A stretch of DNA of 64,000 nucleotides from Sepioteuthis lessoniana. Taxonomy: Eukaryota > Mollusca > Cephalopoda > Myopsida > Loliginidae. Made by a program: the position numbers and the translations under genes. Positions within the stretch are counted from its first letter, which is position 1, and every line of letters starts with the position of its first letter. This document shows, piece by piece, positions 21,240-32,070 of the stretch. The notes below the pieces were generated by a model. The model was given only the letters and a program-made list of their open reading frames with translations. It searched no databases and was not told where the DNA came from. The DNA lies in contig OY757934.1 of the NCBI GenBank assembly GCA_963585895.1, forward strand, positions 46,100,555 through 46,164,554, in the 5' to 3' direction.

Positions 21240-21640
21240 AGATTGAATGTGTGAATAACATATAACGTATATAAGAAATAATAAGAAATAATTAAAAAAT
21301 AAGAAATATATATAAGAAATAACATATAACATATAAGAAATAATAAGAAATATTTAAAAATAAGAAATATATATATATAAGAAATAATAAGAAATAATAA
21401 AAAAATAAGAAATATATCTCAGAAATAACATATAATATATATAAGAAATAATAAGAAATAATTAGAAATAGGAAATATATCTAAGAAATAACATATAACA
21501 TATATATAAGAAATATTAAGAAATAATTAAAAATTGGAAATATATCTAATAAATAACATATATCATATATATAAGAAATAATAAGAAATAATTAAAAATA
21601 AGAAATATATATAAGAAATAATATATAACATATATAAGAA
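21240..21640. repeat. AT-rich tandem repeat inside LINE-R copy c
   Basis: Variants of taagaaataatatataac repeated over about 400 bp. The flanking sequence (agaaagattgaatg) occurs at both edges, so a segment of the LINE appears to have expanded by tandem duplication. Confidence 0.8.
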
Positions 21641-22179
21641 AGGATATAACAGAAAGATTGAATGGATGAATAACGTGAAAAATGAATGACAAGGTCTCGA
21701 TGAAAAACTCCTGAAATCGATCCGAGTAACTCGTAAAAACCTACCAAATTGGAAAAGACCAGGTCATTATCGCTGACATGGATTCAAGTTTAAAGGATTC
21801 CCGTATGTACACCAAGAAGCAAATATACCAGAATAGATGACTAAGCAGAAGTATACATTGATCCAGAAAGACCCCTAAAAAGGAAACACCCACTAACAAT
21901 TACAGACCGATTACGTGTCTACCTATGATGTGGAAAATCCTTACAGCAAAGATAAGGGAGGAGATTTTTTACTCGCCAGTATGCCGTGGATTGTTTCCAT
22001 AAGAACAGAAAAGATGCCACAAGGAAAAAAGAGGAACATGTATTTTACTGTACACTGATCATCTCATCCTCAAGGAAAGGAAAACGAGGCAGAAAAATGT
22101 AGCCATTGCGTGAATAGACGACAAAAAGGCCTATTATATGGTTCTGCAATCCTGGATAGTAAGTTGTCTGAAAATATAC

Positions 22180-22575
22180 ATTGCTTAATTGGCTGGAGCT
22201 GTAGAAAACACCGACTGCACCTCTACAGAAAGGCAAGACCACCTAATGCGTGTCATGCAACTGACACTAAATAATCTGATGGTGAGGTTCCAGTAATGCT
22301 GGAGCTTTGGGGAATCCGGAGTACCCCTTCATTGCCATCGCTCCCAGGTCCACTCTGGCCCAGAGTGGTAGGACCTGATAGGGTCCTATCTATGGGTTGA
22401 ATAGAACTAAGATGCGTACTTATGCTAAACTGAATTACTTGAAACAGAACTGTTTTTGTATGCTAAAATGAATTGCTTGAAATAGAACTATTTATTTGTA
22501 TAAAAATGGATTTGACATTGAATAACCAACAAAGATTAATATGCTATAAAACTCAAACAAACAAACAAACAAACG
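22180..22575 (+). mobile_element. Repeat B copy inserted in LINE-R copy c
   Basis: Head ttaattggctggagctgtag, tail with (AAAC)n. Flanked by the 10-bp duplication gaaaatatac (22170-22179 and 22576-22585). Confidence 0.85.
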
Positions 22576-23574
22576 GAAAATATACTAGAATATTCGATAA
22601 AGTCAGAAAATTCATCACGGAAACCTTGAAAAACTTGAAAATTGAATGAATAGCAGGAGGAAAAATTTAAACTGAGGTGAAAATCCAGAAAGGCATTTTC
22701 CAAGGTGATGTTCTTTCCTTATTACTAAGTATAATGGCAATGATGCCATTCAGACACCTAATATACATGGGCGACATCAAACTGCTTGCAAAAAATGAAG
22801 AATTGAAAACTCTGTTACAGACAATAAGAATATACAGCTGGCATATAGGAATCGGATTTATCATAGAAAGATCTGCGATGCTCATAAGGAAAAGTGTAAA
22901 AAGACAAATAACGGAAGGAATAGAGCTGCCAAATCAAGAAAGAATCAGAACGCTTGGAGAAAAGGAAAATTACAAGTATTTGGGGATATTGGAAGTGGAC
23001 ACCATCACAACAAGAGAAGATGAAAAAAAAAAAAGATTAAAAAAAAAGACTGCAGAAGAACGAGAAAGTTTCTCGAAACCAAACGCAGCAAAAAACACAT
23101 CAAAGGAATTTAACTGCTGGGCAGTCCCTTTGTTAGGATACACGGGACCATTTTTAAAATGGACAAATGGATCAAAGGACAAGAAAGTCGATGACGCACT
23201 AGGCGCCACATCTGAGATATGATATAAACATACAGTGTCTATTATGAAAAGAAGAGGATTCACCAGCATTGAATATAGAGTGGATGCATCAATACGAGCA
23301 GCCAAAGACTACGTTAAAAAGAACAAAGAAAGACTAATTACTGCAGCCAATAATATCACTGACAATATTATAAGGACAAACGGAACAACAGTTTGGAAAC
23401 AGAAATAGGAAGAAAAACAACTGTATGGATATTTCAAGTGACAAACTGGCGAAATGAAAATCTTAAAAGAGAAACTGCAGTTTTTCTGATTGCAGCACAA
23501 AATAACGTTATAAAGGAAAATTATGTTAAAACGAACATGGATAATACGCAACAGAAGAACGAGTGTAGGTTATG

Positions 23575-23576
<2 letters not shown>

Positions 23577-23635
<59 letters not shown>
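23577..23635. repeat. (GA)n expansion inside LINE-R zinc-knuckle region
   Basis: About 58 bp perfect GA run immediately after the codons for CRLCGE. Confidence 0.95.
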
Positions 23636-23639
<4 letters not shown>

Positions 23640-24095
23640 AACGATTAATCACATTATAAGAAGAGCAGAGAGGAAGTATAGGACTATACACGAGTGGATG
23701 GGAAAGGTGATTCACTGAGAATTGTGCAAGAAATTATAATTTGACCACACTAACAAATGGTACTAGCACAAACCAGATTCCGACGCATAGAATCAACTTG
23801 GATTTATAATACAAATTACCGAGTTTCGGCCAGTAGACCAGACCTTGATCTAATATTGATGAAGAAAATAACTTTTCCTTCCTTCCTCCTCCTCCTCCAG
23901 AAAAAAGACCATTGCAAAAGAGAAAGCAAAGACAAATACTTCGACCCTGTCAGAGAATTAAGGAAGGTTGGGAGCGTAGTTAGTGCTCTTGGAACAGTCC
24001 CCAAGAGTTTGCAAAAGTGACTGGTAGAACTGGAGATCAGAAGAGGCCTGGAGAATTAAGGAGACTTGCTGTTACTATTGTATTGTCGAACTGAA

Positions 24096-24432
24096 TGATA
24101 CACAAAGCAAAATGAGTGCTTAATATATTTATTCTGCACTAGTATCCGGTGCTAACGGATACTCGAAAAAATCCAGTACAATAAGTTACAAACAATTTAC
24201 AAGAAAAAATACCAAAAAAGAGGAGGGGTCAAAATGCTGTATAACCAAATGAATTAAGATCAGTCTGAATATTAATCAGCTTGATATCGATTTAATAATC
24301 AACTTGTTAGTCAACCGTTGAAGTCCTTAACCGTTGGCTATTTATGGCTATGAGCCAGTTCACCTGGTAGAGTGCTGAAAGGGGGTAAGTATACTACAAC
24401 ACATTCAGACTTTACTAAAACACCATCGATAA
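24096..24432. other. Unassigned interval after LINE-R
   Basis: No recognised family or coding content. Confidence 0.3.
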
Positions 24433-24917
24433 AATAGGTTTGGTTTGGTTTGGTTTGGTTTGATTAGGTTTTATGGCATATCAACCATTGTATGTTATTT
24501 AATGACAAATCTATTTTTATACATATAAACAATCATATTTCAAACAATTCAGTTTAGCTTAAGTATGCTGTTAAAATCTCAAAACAGTTCCATTTCAAAC
24601 AATTCAGTTTAGCATAAACACATAGCTTAAATGTCAAAACAGATCTATATCAAGCAATTCAGTCTAGCATAAGTACGCATCTTAGTTCTATTCGACCCAT
24701 AGATAGGACCTTTTCAGGTGCTACTATTGCGGGCCAGAGTGGACCTGGGAGCGATGGCAATGAAGGGGAACTTCGAATTCCCCAAATCTATCTCATTACT
24801 GGAACCTCACCATCAGATTGCTTTATGTCCTATCTAGGATACACATCGGGGGAGGGGGGTCTTACCCTTCTGCAGAGAAGCAGTTGGTGTATTCTACTGC
24901 CCCAGCCGACTGGGTAA
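24433..24917 (-). mobile_element. Repeat B copy with (CCAAA)n tail
   Basis: Reverse B starting with five GGTTT units, then hairpin tail, body, and ccagccgactgggt at the right end. The pentanucleotide tail is informative for the priming mode. Confidence 0.85.
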
Positions 24918-25162
24918 TTAAAAGCAGATGTGAAAAACTAACATGGAATGGAATACAAAGAGTATCCATAAATCAGGATATACCTTTTACAAAAAGCTTA
25001 TCTTCTTCTTGACAGATGACATCAAGGTTTTATTATTTCTTGTGGAAAACCAATTAAAATTCATACGCTGAAATAGGGTATCACCTTGTATCATTTATTA
25101 TTAATCTCTGCAGCATCTCCTGCTAATAATGTATACACAATTAGTTTCAAGTAACTATTCCC
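24918..25162. other. Unassigned interval
   Basis: AT-rich, no recognised feature. Confidence 0.3.
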
Positions 25163-26022
25163 ATGTAATAGGGGTGTCCCCGTTGCATAGTGGCTAACGT
25201 GCTGAACTGAGACATCGTTGTGAGCGAGTTTGAGCCCCAGCCGTCCAATTACGTTCCGACTAATACCGTTAGGAAAGGCATGTACCTACTTATCCCCTCA
25301 GCTATTGGTAAAATAGTACCAATACTATTTTACCCACTCGGCTGTGGCTGTAGAATACACTGACTGCACTTCTGCAGAGGGTAAGACCCCCCCCCCAATG
25401 AGTGTCCTGATTATGATACTAAACAATCTGATGGTGAGGTTCCAGTGATGCTGGAGCTTTGGGGAATGTGGAGTCCCCCTTCATTGCCATTGCTCCCAGG
25501 TCCACTCTGGCCCGGAATCGTAGCACCTTATCTATGGGCTGTTTGACTAAACTGAATAGCTTGAAATAAAAATGCTTTTAACAATTGAATTGTACTTACA
25601 TTTAAACTGCGTGCTTATGCTAAACCGAATTGTTTGAAATGAACCTGTTTTTGACATTGAGACTCTACTTACACAAAACTGAATTGTTTAATATAGAACT
25701 GTTCTGATATTTAACAGCGTGTAAAGAAAATTTACACTTATACTAAACTGAATTAGCTAAATTAGAACTGATTGAATAAATTGAATAGGCTGAAATAGAA
25801 ATGCTTTTAACAATTAAACTATGTAATCATACTAAAGTGAATTGTTTGAAAAAGAACTATTTGCATAAAAATGGATTTGGCGTTAAATAACTTACAAAGG
25901 GTGATATGCCATAAAACCCAATCAACAGACCAACCAACCAATACTGTTCTTTTACGAGGATGAATTTGGCAGTAAATAACCCACGAAGGTTGATGTTCCA
26001 TTAAACAAAGAAACCTAACCTA
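25163..26022 (+). mobile_element. SINE A copy split by repeat B
   Basis: Head and central domain at 25163-25325; 3' end at 25940-26022 (ggcagtaaataacccacgaa). ccaatact occurs on both sides of the inserted B as its duplication. Confidence 0.8.
25326..25925 (+). mobile_element. Repeat B copy inside SINE A
   Basis: Head ctcggctgtggctgtagaat, full body, hairpin tail gcgttaaataacttacaaag, then an AACC-type tail. Confidence 0.8.
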
Positions 26023-26046
26023 TTCAATAATAATTGTTATTGCTTT

Positions 26047-26186
26047 GCACGTGATTTGCATATGATTTGCGTATGGTTTGCATATGATTTGTGCATTATT
26101 TGCATATGATTTGCGCATGATTTGCTTATGATTTGCATATTTGCATATGATTTACGTATGATTTGTGTATGATTTGCATATGTATT
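26047..26186. repeat. 11-bp minisatellite rich in ATTTGCAT octamers
   Basis: About 13 units of atgatttgcat and variants. Five copies of ATTTGCAT, the reverse complement of the POU octamer ATGCAAAT, are exact; the others differ by one or two bases. Whether it binds anything is unknown. Confidence 0.85.
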
Positions 26187-26590
26187 TCGGCCTAGTATTA
26201 GTAATAACAAAAAATATCGATATGATGGAGGCTCTGTAAGGTTATTCATGATCAAGGCACCCTACATGTGTGGTGCCCTCACGACCAAACCTGGTTACGG
26301 GACCCACGAAATAAATATCTTGCTGTTAAAATACTCCTTATAGACATAATGCCATGCGAATGGGTAAAGTTTTTTTTCCAAGGGCAATTTTTAGCTTTTC
26401 TTAATGAATTATTATATCAAAATATGTTTCACGTTGATTTTTATCAATAAGCTCTGACTCAATCATCACTGTCTGACATATATGACGGCGACCCCTGGGT
26501 TACATGGAGTTTTTTGCAAAACAACAATCATCAGGCAATTAAAAAAATGAATTAAATATATATATATCTAATATATATTTATTTATTTAT
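26187..26590. other. Unassigned interval
   Basis: A 60-codon open frame (26268-26450) has no recognisable domain. I see nothing else. Confidence 0.3.
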
Positions 26591-26724
26591 TATTATCATC
26601 ATTATTATTATTATTATTATTATTATATAATAGATAATATATCCTAGATATTGAGCACTCTCCATATTATATGGCACTTGTTTCGACATAAACTCACAAA
26701 GTGATTTAGTGACAACCAACACTG

Positions 26725-26782
<58 letters not shown>
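26591..26782. repeat. (TTA)n and (TA)n microsatellites
   Basis: TTA-type runs at 26591-26640 and a perfect TA run at 26730-26782, with about 90 bp of unassigned sequence between. Confidence 0.9.
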
Positions 26783-26785
<3 letters not shown>

Positions 26786-26945
26786 CAAAATTACAAAATA
26801 CTCGGATGTGATTCGATGCTTCATCAGTGATTTTTTTTAATTCATTGTGAGTTTCAGGTCTTTTCAACATCATACCCCCTCGCTAAAATAACTTGGTCAA
26901 GATCAGTCATTTGTCAGCCTGTATCCAACATCGGCGTCTATTAGT
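26783..26945. repeat. Dispersed repeat J, copy 2
   Basis: Both J parts in the same order as at 7050-7580 but much closer together. The minus strand of the first part reads CACTGATGAAGCATCGAATC. Confidence 0.5.
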
Positions 26946-26956
26946 ACTTCCTGCAG

Positions 26957-26989
<33 letters not shown>

Positions 26990-26994
<5 letters not shown>

Positions 26995-27419
26995 TAGGGC
27001 GAGTCTGATGTTTAGGAATATTTCGGTAATATATCGTACAATTCGCGAGATCTGGATGCTTTTGCCGAGGTCATGAAGTGAACAAACAATACTGGTTTGT
27101 GAGATGGTGAGTACACCTGATACTCTCTGAGTGCTACTCACCGAATTTGCCTCTATGGCTTCCAGCACGGCATTGGAATATGCACTTTTAGACCTACCGA
27201 CTTTGTCTGATTGTTGAGATTCTTGTCGCCCAAACAAAATTTCTTCAACCATCTGATTACATTACTCTTATCAACTGTGCCTTCTTTCCAAAAACAAATG
27301 TTTTTGGTTCCTAATAAGGCGTTATGGCTCGGTTCGAATTTGTAAAGCATAAGTTCCCAAATTAGAATGCGTTGCACGTTGCTGTTTTTTTTTTCTTAAT
27401 ATTTTGCATTTTTGACTCT

Positions 27420-27422
<3 letters not shown>
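26990..27422 (-). mobile_element. Mariner remnant M3, helix-turn-helix region only
   Basis: The minus strand shows EPSHNALLGTKNIC, GTVDKSNVIRWLKKFC, SAYSNAVLEAIEANSVSSTQ, RVSGVLTISQTSIV, LHDLGKSIQISRIVRYITEI. This is the N-terminal DNA-binding half of a mariner transposase in two frames, with no catalytic half. TA tracts lie on both sides. Confidence 0.8.

Positions 27423-27480
<58 letters not shown>
27423..27480. repeat. (TA)n microsatellite at the left end of mariner M4
   Basis: About 58 bp perfect TA run ending at the first base of the M4 inverted repeat. Confidence 0.95.
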
Positions 27481-27483
<3 letters not shown>

Positions 27484-28389
27484 GTAGTTTCTTCAATAAG
27501 TTTCCAGACTTTTTTTGTACAGGCATTTGAAATTGTAGTAGACTATTGAAAATTCACTATGTTATTGCTATACATCTTATGAGATGACTGACCAATTTCT
27601 ATGATTTCAGATTCAAATGAACAGCTACAGCAGGAATTGGAATACACCCTACTAAAACTTGATTGTCACAGCTGGTGAATTTCAAAAATGTAATCTGGAC
27701 GTGAGGACGCTTTAGAAGAACGATATGCAATAAAATTCTGTTTTAAACTTGGAAAAAATGATGCCAGAGAAACGTATGGAATGCTTCAGACTGCTTTTTG
27801 ACCATCTTGCATGAATCGAGCATGGGTTTTTGAGTGGCATAAGAGATTCAAGGAAGGCAGAGAGTCTATGAGGGATAATGAGAGATGTAGGAGGAGTAAG
27901 GAAGTCAATAGACCAGAGTTGATTGGCTAAAGGGTTAGGGTTACTATGTGGAGGTTTTAAGGGAATTCAAGAAGAAATTCCGCCGGAAGAGACCAGCACT
28001 CTTCAAATCAGGTCAATGGCATTTCCAGCTGGACAATGCACCAGTCCACAAATCCATCCTTGTCACAGACTATTTGACCAAGATGGGTATCAAGACAGTT
28101 CCTCAGCCTCCCTATAGTTCAGACCTTGCTCCCTGTGACTTTTGCTTATTCCCTAAGCTCTGAGGCTGTCGTTATGAGACAATTGAGGAAATGAAAGAGG
28201 CTGTGATGGAAGTCATTGACACGCTCACACAAAAGGACTTCCATGGGGCCTTCCAGAAGTTGTCAGAACGATACAAGAAGTGCATTGCAGCCGGAGGAGA
28301 TTACTTGGAAGGGGACTAGAGTTTCATGTGTATACTATTAATAAAAGTGCCCATATGAAAAAAGTCTGGAAACTTATTTAATGATCCTC

Positions 28390-28392
<3 letters not shown>
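27481..28392 (+). mobile_element. Mariner M4, internally deleted, both terminal inverted repeats present
   Basis: The terminal inverted repeats share aataagtttccagactttttt, beginning TACG and ending CGTA. The N-terminal part (LEERYAIKFCFKLGKN, VFEWHKRFKEGRESM) runs to about 27930 and joins directly to the C-terminal part (VEVLREFKKKFRRKRPALFK, QWHFQLDNAPVHKSILVTDY, PQPPYSSDLAPCDFCLFPKL, AGGDYLEGD). The middle, including the first catalytic Asp, is gone. It is about 0.9 kb against roughly 1.3 kb for a full mariner. Non-autonomous. Confidence 0.9.

Positions 28393-28431
<39 letters not shown>
28393..28431. repeat. (TA)n microsatellite at the right end of mariner M4
   Basis: Perfect TA run starting at the last base of the M4 terminal repeat. 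Confidence 0.95.
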
Positions 28432-28435
<4 letters not shown>

Positions 28436-28545
28436 GGTGTATGTGTTAGTGTTAGGGGATTGGTACAGCGTCTCTCACCTGCGAAAAAGTAGAAAGTTCT
28501 GAGTTTGATACAAACTGAATGGCAATAGCTTTTAAAGTATCATAA
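28432..28545 (+). mobile_element. Possible tRNA-like SINE fragment
   Basis: Begins ggggtgtatgtgttagtg and has a weak box B-like gagtttgatac. A single copy in this window, so the call is tentative. Confidence 0.25.
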
Positions 28546-28689
28546 TGTCAAACAATCTCCAGTCGAGTAAATAATTGAGCGAAGAATATTTGTCTTAATC
28601 TGCAGCAACGGAGTTTGTCCAGCAAGGTCTTTTGAGCAATTTCTAGGAATACAAAAAAATGATGGAAAAGTTTATTTCTAATACATGGT

Positions 28690-29163
28690 GATAGAATAAT
28701 TGATTCTAATCGTTTCTTTCTCGAGAGAGATTGTGTGAGTGCATGTGTGTGTGCATGTATGTGAAAGAGAGAGAGAGAGAGAGAGAATGCGTGCGCGCGT
28801 GTGTGAAATAGGGAATAAGAGAGAGAAAACAGAAGAAAGAAAGAGAGACTCTCTCTCGATCTCTCTCTCTCTGTGTTGGAGAGTGAGAGATAGAATGAGA
28901 AAATATGTGTGTCAGAAAAAACAAGTGGGAGAAAGGAAGAGAAAATGTGAAAGAGAAGGAGAGGAAAAGAGATTGTGTGAGTCTGAGAGAGAGAAATATT
29001 ATTAGAGAGAAAGTGAGAGACTGTGTGCATGAATAAGAGAGAGAGAGAGAGAGGGGGGGGAGAGAAAAAGAGAGTGTGTCAGAGAGAGAGACAGAGAAAT
29101 ACTATGAGTGAAATACTATGAGAGAAATAGAGAGAGAGAAATAAAGTTTGTGTGTGTGAATAA

Positions 29164-29216
<53 letters not shown>

Positions 29217-29283
29217 AGTGGAACAGAGACAGACAGGCCGGCAGACAGACAGAGAAAATTTTGTATGAAAGAGAAAGAGAATA

Positions 29284-29320
<37 letters not shown>

Positions 29321-29417
29321 GCGTTCGAAAGAGTGCGTTTGTGGTATATATATATGTGCGTGTGTGTGTGTAAAGAGAGTGTGTGTATGTGAAAGAGTGT
29401 GTCGAAGAAACTTGTGT

Positions 29418-29464
<47 letters not shown>

Positions 29465-29493
29465 TGTGTGTGTGTGTGTGTATTTGTGCATGA

Positions 29494-29544
<51 letters not shown>

Positions 29545-29560
29545 GACAGTACTCTGATGG
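28690..29560. repeat. Compound (GA)n/(GT)n low-complexity region
   Basis: About 870 bp dominated by GA and GT runs. Long open frames on both strands here are products of the dinucleotide period and should not be read as genes. Confidence 0.95.
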
Positions 29561-29960
29561 CAGACAGCACAGTAGAGGCGGGTGATTAATGGCAGTGCGA
29601 AGGGTTCTCGTCAGCAAGAATTACGATCAACAGGTTGGGATTTGATGGCTTCTGTGTCCTGTTCTAAGCAAGCACGTGTCTTCTTCTGTATCCGAATTGA
29701 GCCCACGACATCCAGTCTAAGGTGACACGTGATCAATTTGTAACGCATCACGTAAAGCAACTTACTGAGTAGCTTTTTGATCCCTGGAAGATCTTGTAAA
29801 TGAAGGTGACCACGACCTCCTTTGTTTATCACTCGATTCATATCTATTTATCTAAGTCAATTTACATGTATATCTCTATCTATTTATCTATCTTAGATCG
29901 TTCATATCTATCAATCTTTGTCTATTCATATCTATCCATCTATCTATCTGCATGATTTTT
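29561..29960. other. Unassigned interval of ordinary composition
   Basis: From 29590 to 29860 the sequence is neither repetitive nor low complexity. A 76-codon minus-strand frame (29611-29841) shows no known domain. It ends in a (CTAT)n-like tract. Confidence 0.3.
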
Positions 29961-29964
29961 TTGT

Positions 29965-30065
29965 TTGTTTTGGTTTTATAGCATATCAACCTTTGTAGGT
30001 TATCTAATATTAATCCATTTTTATGCAAATGAACAGTTCTGTTTCAAACAATTCAGTCTGTGTGT
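29965..30065 (-). mobile_element. Repeat B tail fragment
   Basis: Hairpin tail (atagcatatcaacctttgta) and the first 60 bp of body, then truncated at a (GT)n run. Confidence 0.7.
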
Positions 30066-30189
30066 GTGTGTTAGTCTATTCCAATGTATCTGTCTATTTA
30101 TCTCTCTATCGTACTAGTGGTAGAAAAATTATATATTACTAGCTGAAGTACTCGTCTACTTAATATGCTGATAAGTATTATTTGATGCT

Positions 30190-30603
30190 TGTTTTGCTTG
30201 GTTTAGTTTTATGGCACATCAACAATTGTAGGTTATTTAATGTCAGGTCAATTCATATATATATATATATATATATATATAAATTTCTTTTTCAAGCAAT
30301 TCTGTTTAGTATTAGTATAGTTTTTGTTTATACACAGTTAAATGTCAAAACAGTTCTTTTTCAAGCACAGTACACAGTTCTACTTGACCCATTGATAGAA
30401 ACCTATCAGGTGCTACCACTTTGGACCACAGTGAGCTTGGAAGCGATGGCAATAAAAGAGTACTCCGCATTCCCTAAAGCTCCAGCTTTATTGAAGCCTC
30501 ACCATTAGATTATTTAGTATCATATCAAGGACACTCGTTGGGGAGTCTTACCCCTCCGTGGAAGTGAAGTCGGTGTATTCTACAGCCCCAACCGACTGGG
30601 CCA
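30190..30603 (-). mobile_element. Repeat B copy
   Basis: Hairpin tail at left, a (TA)n run inside at about 30256-30282, body, and caaccgactgggcc at right. Confidence 0.85.
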
Positions 30604-30654
30604 AGCATTTTAAAAATATATTTGGATATAGTTTCAAGTATTCCTATCTAATAC

Positions 30655-31085
30655 TCATTATCATATCGCGCTGGTAGCACGGATATCCCTGACCCTCTCT
30701 TGCCACTCCTCCCTATCGTTCATCGCCCTAGGTAGGTCTTCAGGACAACATCCCGTATCCTCACATAGCTGCTGAATGTACGTTCGTGCTGGTCGTCCTG
30801 CTTTTGCGCGGCCATGTGTGGGGATTCATAAGAGTACATCTCTTATGAGTTCATCTCTGCTTCTCCAGCAGTGTCCTGCATGTCTGGTTCGTCTAACTTG
30901 AATAGTTTTCGTGATAGGGGGCAGGTGGCCGTACAGTTGGTGTCTTGTGGGGTGTTGCTGCCAGGACTTGTTCAGGATTGCACGCAGCATTCTTGTGTAA
31001 TTGCCATCTAGCTTCTTCTCCAGCCGTTTTGTTAGCGTCCATGTAGTGCATCCATATAGCAGTATCGATGTGACCGCTGCCTGGA
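30655..31085 (-). mobile_element. LINE-E 3' end, open C-terminal frame
   Basis: The minus strand reads SILLYGCTTWTLTKRLEKKL, NYTRMLRAILNKSWQQHP, RRTRHAGHCWRSRDELI and continues to a GCTATGATAT-like end. One of the better preserved LINE-E fragments; 5' truncated at a junction near 31085. Confidence 0.85.
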
Positions 31086-31197
31086 CACTGTTGAAACTTG
31101 TTGGGAACAATTAAAAATATTTAAATCAAATGAAATGTTTCTATTTATCTAATGATGATTTTCATCTTCTTTCTGTCAGTCTTTCAGTCTTTTTGCA

Positions 31198-31245
<48 letters not shown>

Positions 31246-31520
31246 CTAACTTACTATCTACCAGCATTCACAGTTACCAGGAAAAAGAAAAAAAAAACGC
31301 CAGAATTTAGAGATAACAATATCTCGGATCACTGCCAGGGGGAAAAAGAAAAAAAAATTTCGGGAAAAAAAAGAAAAGGCCAACTTCGTCATACCAGTTT
31401 AAAAAAATCAAGAGATATACAGTCAGTTGGTCAAAAGAACAAAAACCCACCGTAAAATGCTGCAATGCTACAATTACAAATAGTGCTCAATACTAAGTAG
31501 AGCTAATTACTGAAATTAGT
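31086..31520. other. Unassigned interval with (TC)n/(TA)n run
   Basis: Microsatellite at 31195-31243, followed by A-rich sequence with agaaaaaaa runs. It leads into the ribozyme candidate and may belong to the same element. Confidence 0.3.
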
Positions 31521-31525
31521 TTTTC

Positions 31526-31589
31526 GTTAGTCGGTGCTAGATACCCTGAGGAGCCGGTTTAGGTGAAACTGTCGTAGGATAGTCCCGAC
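31526..31589 (+). ncRNA. Candidate type III hammerhead ribozyme
   Basis: Reading: AGTC cleavage site (after 31532), stem I GGTG/TACC with a 5-nt loop, core CTGAGGA (fits CUGANGA), stem II GCC/GGT with a 6-nt loop, core GAAA, then ACT pairing with AGT to close stem III. A second GTC at 31582-31584 sits after a hairpin CTGTC/GATAG, giving an alternative type I reading with an open stem I. Only one copy is seen and stem II has a G-U closing pair. Confidence 0.55.
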
Positions 31590-32039
31590 GCGCGAATTTA
31601 TATATATATATATATGATGTTAGTTGTAAATATAGAGTATGCAGTAAAGTATTAGACATAAGTGTATATTATATACTAAACAAAGATTTGTCTGATTCAT
31701 GCCCATAAAAGTTGAGTACCCGTTGAGTATCGAAACTGTCTCAGCAGAAAGGGTTCGCGAAGACATGCTCGTCAACTTCTGCTACAATTTGAGAACAGAC
31801 CCACATACGCCCGCACACGCGTACATAAGTCGGCATGGTTTTCTATACTGACAAATTTCTAGCTTTGAAAGTGTCCGGTTCATAAATAGTGTGTGTGGGT
31901 TGACAGGGAAGCCTAACTGTTTGGCTTTAGTTTATTTTATGACCTTTATGGGCACCCATACAAGTGTCGGATGCGCCATTCAAGCCTAAGTCTGACAAAC
32001 GCGGGCACACACACACACAAACACACACACTCGCGCGCG

Positions 32040-32070
<31 letters not shown>

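Larger units (their letters stand above)
20881..24095 (+). mobile_element. LINE-R copy c, longest but degenerate
   Basis: Starts with the N-terminal-type stretch KPGWKVSFEGLIKKLQQQVR, then RYRDSVKQYKQNRTFQNNER, PITCLPMMWKILTAKIREEI, a GIFQGD box at 22695, YMGDIKLLAKNE (the second residue pair is altered from the YMDD expected), YLGILEVDTI, CRLCGERE before a (GA)n expansion, and RPDLDLI. A tandem AT repeat and a B copy interrupt it. Not functional. Confidence 0.8.

Noticed and set aside
28548-29617. Overlapping open frames of 70-170 codons on both strands
   Set aside because: Products of (GA)n and (GT)n runs; every frame reads as dipeptide repeats.
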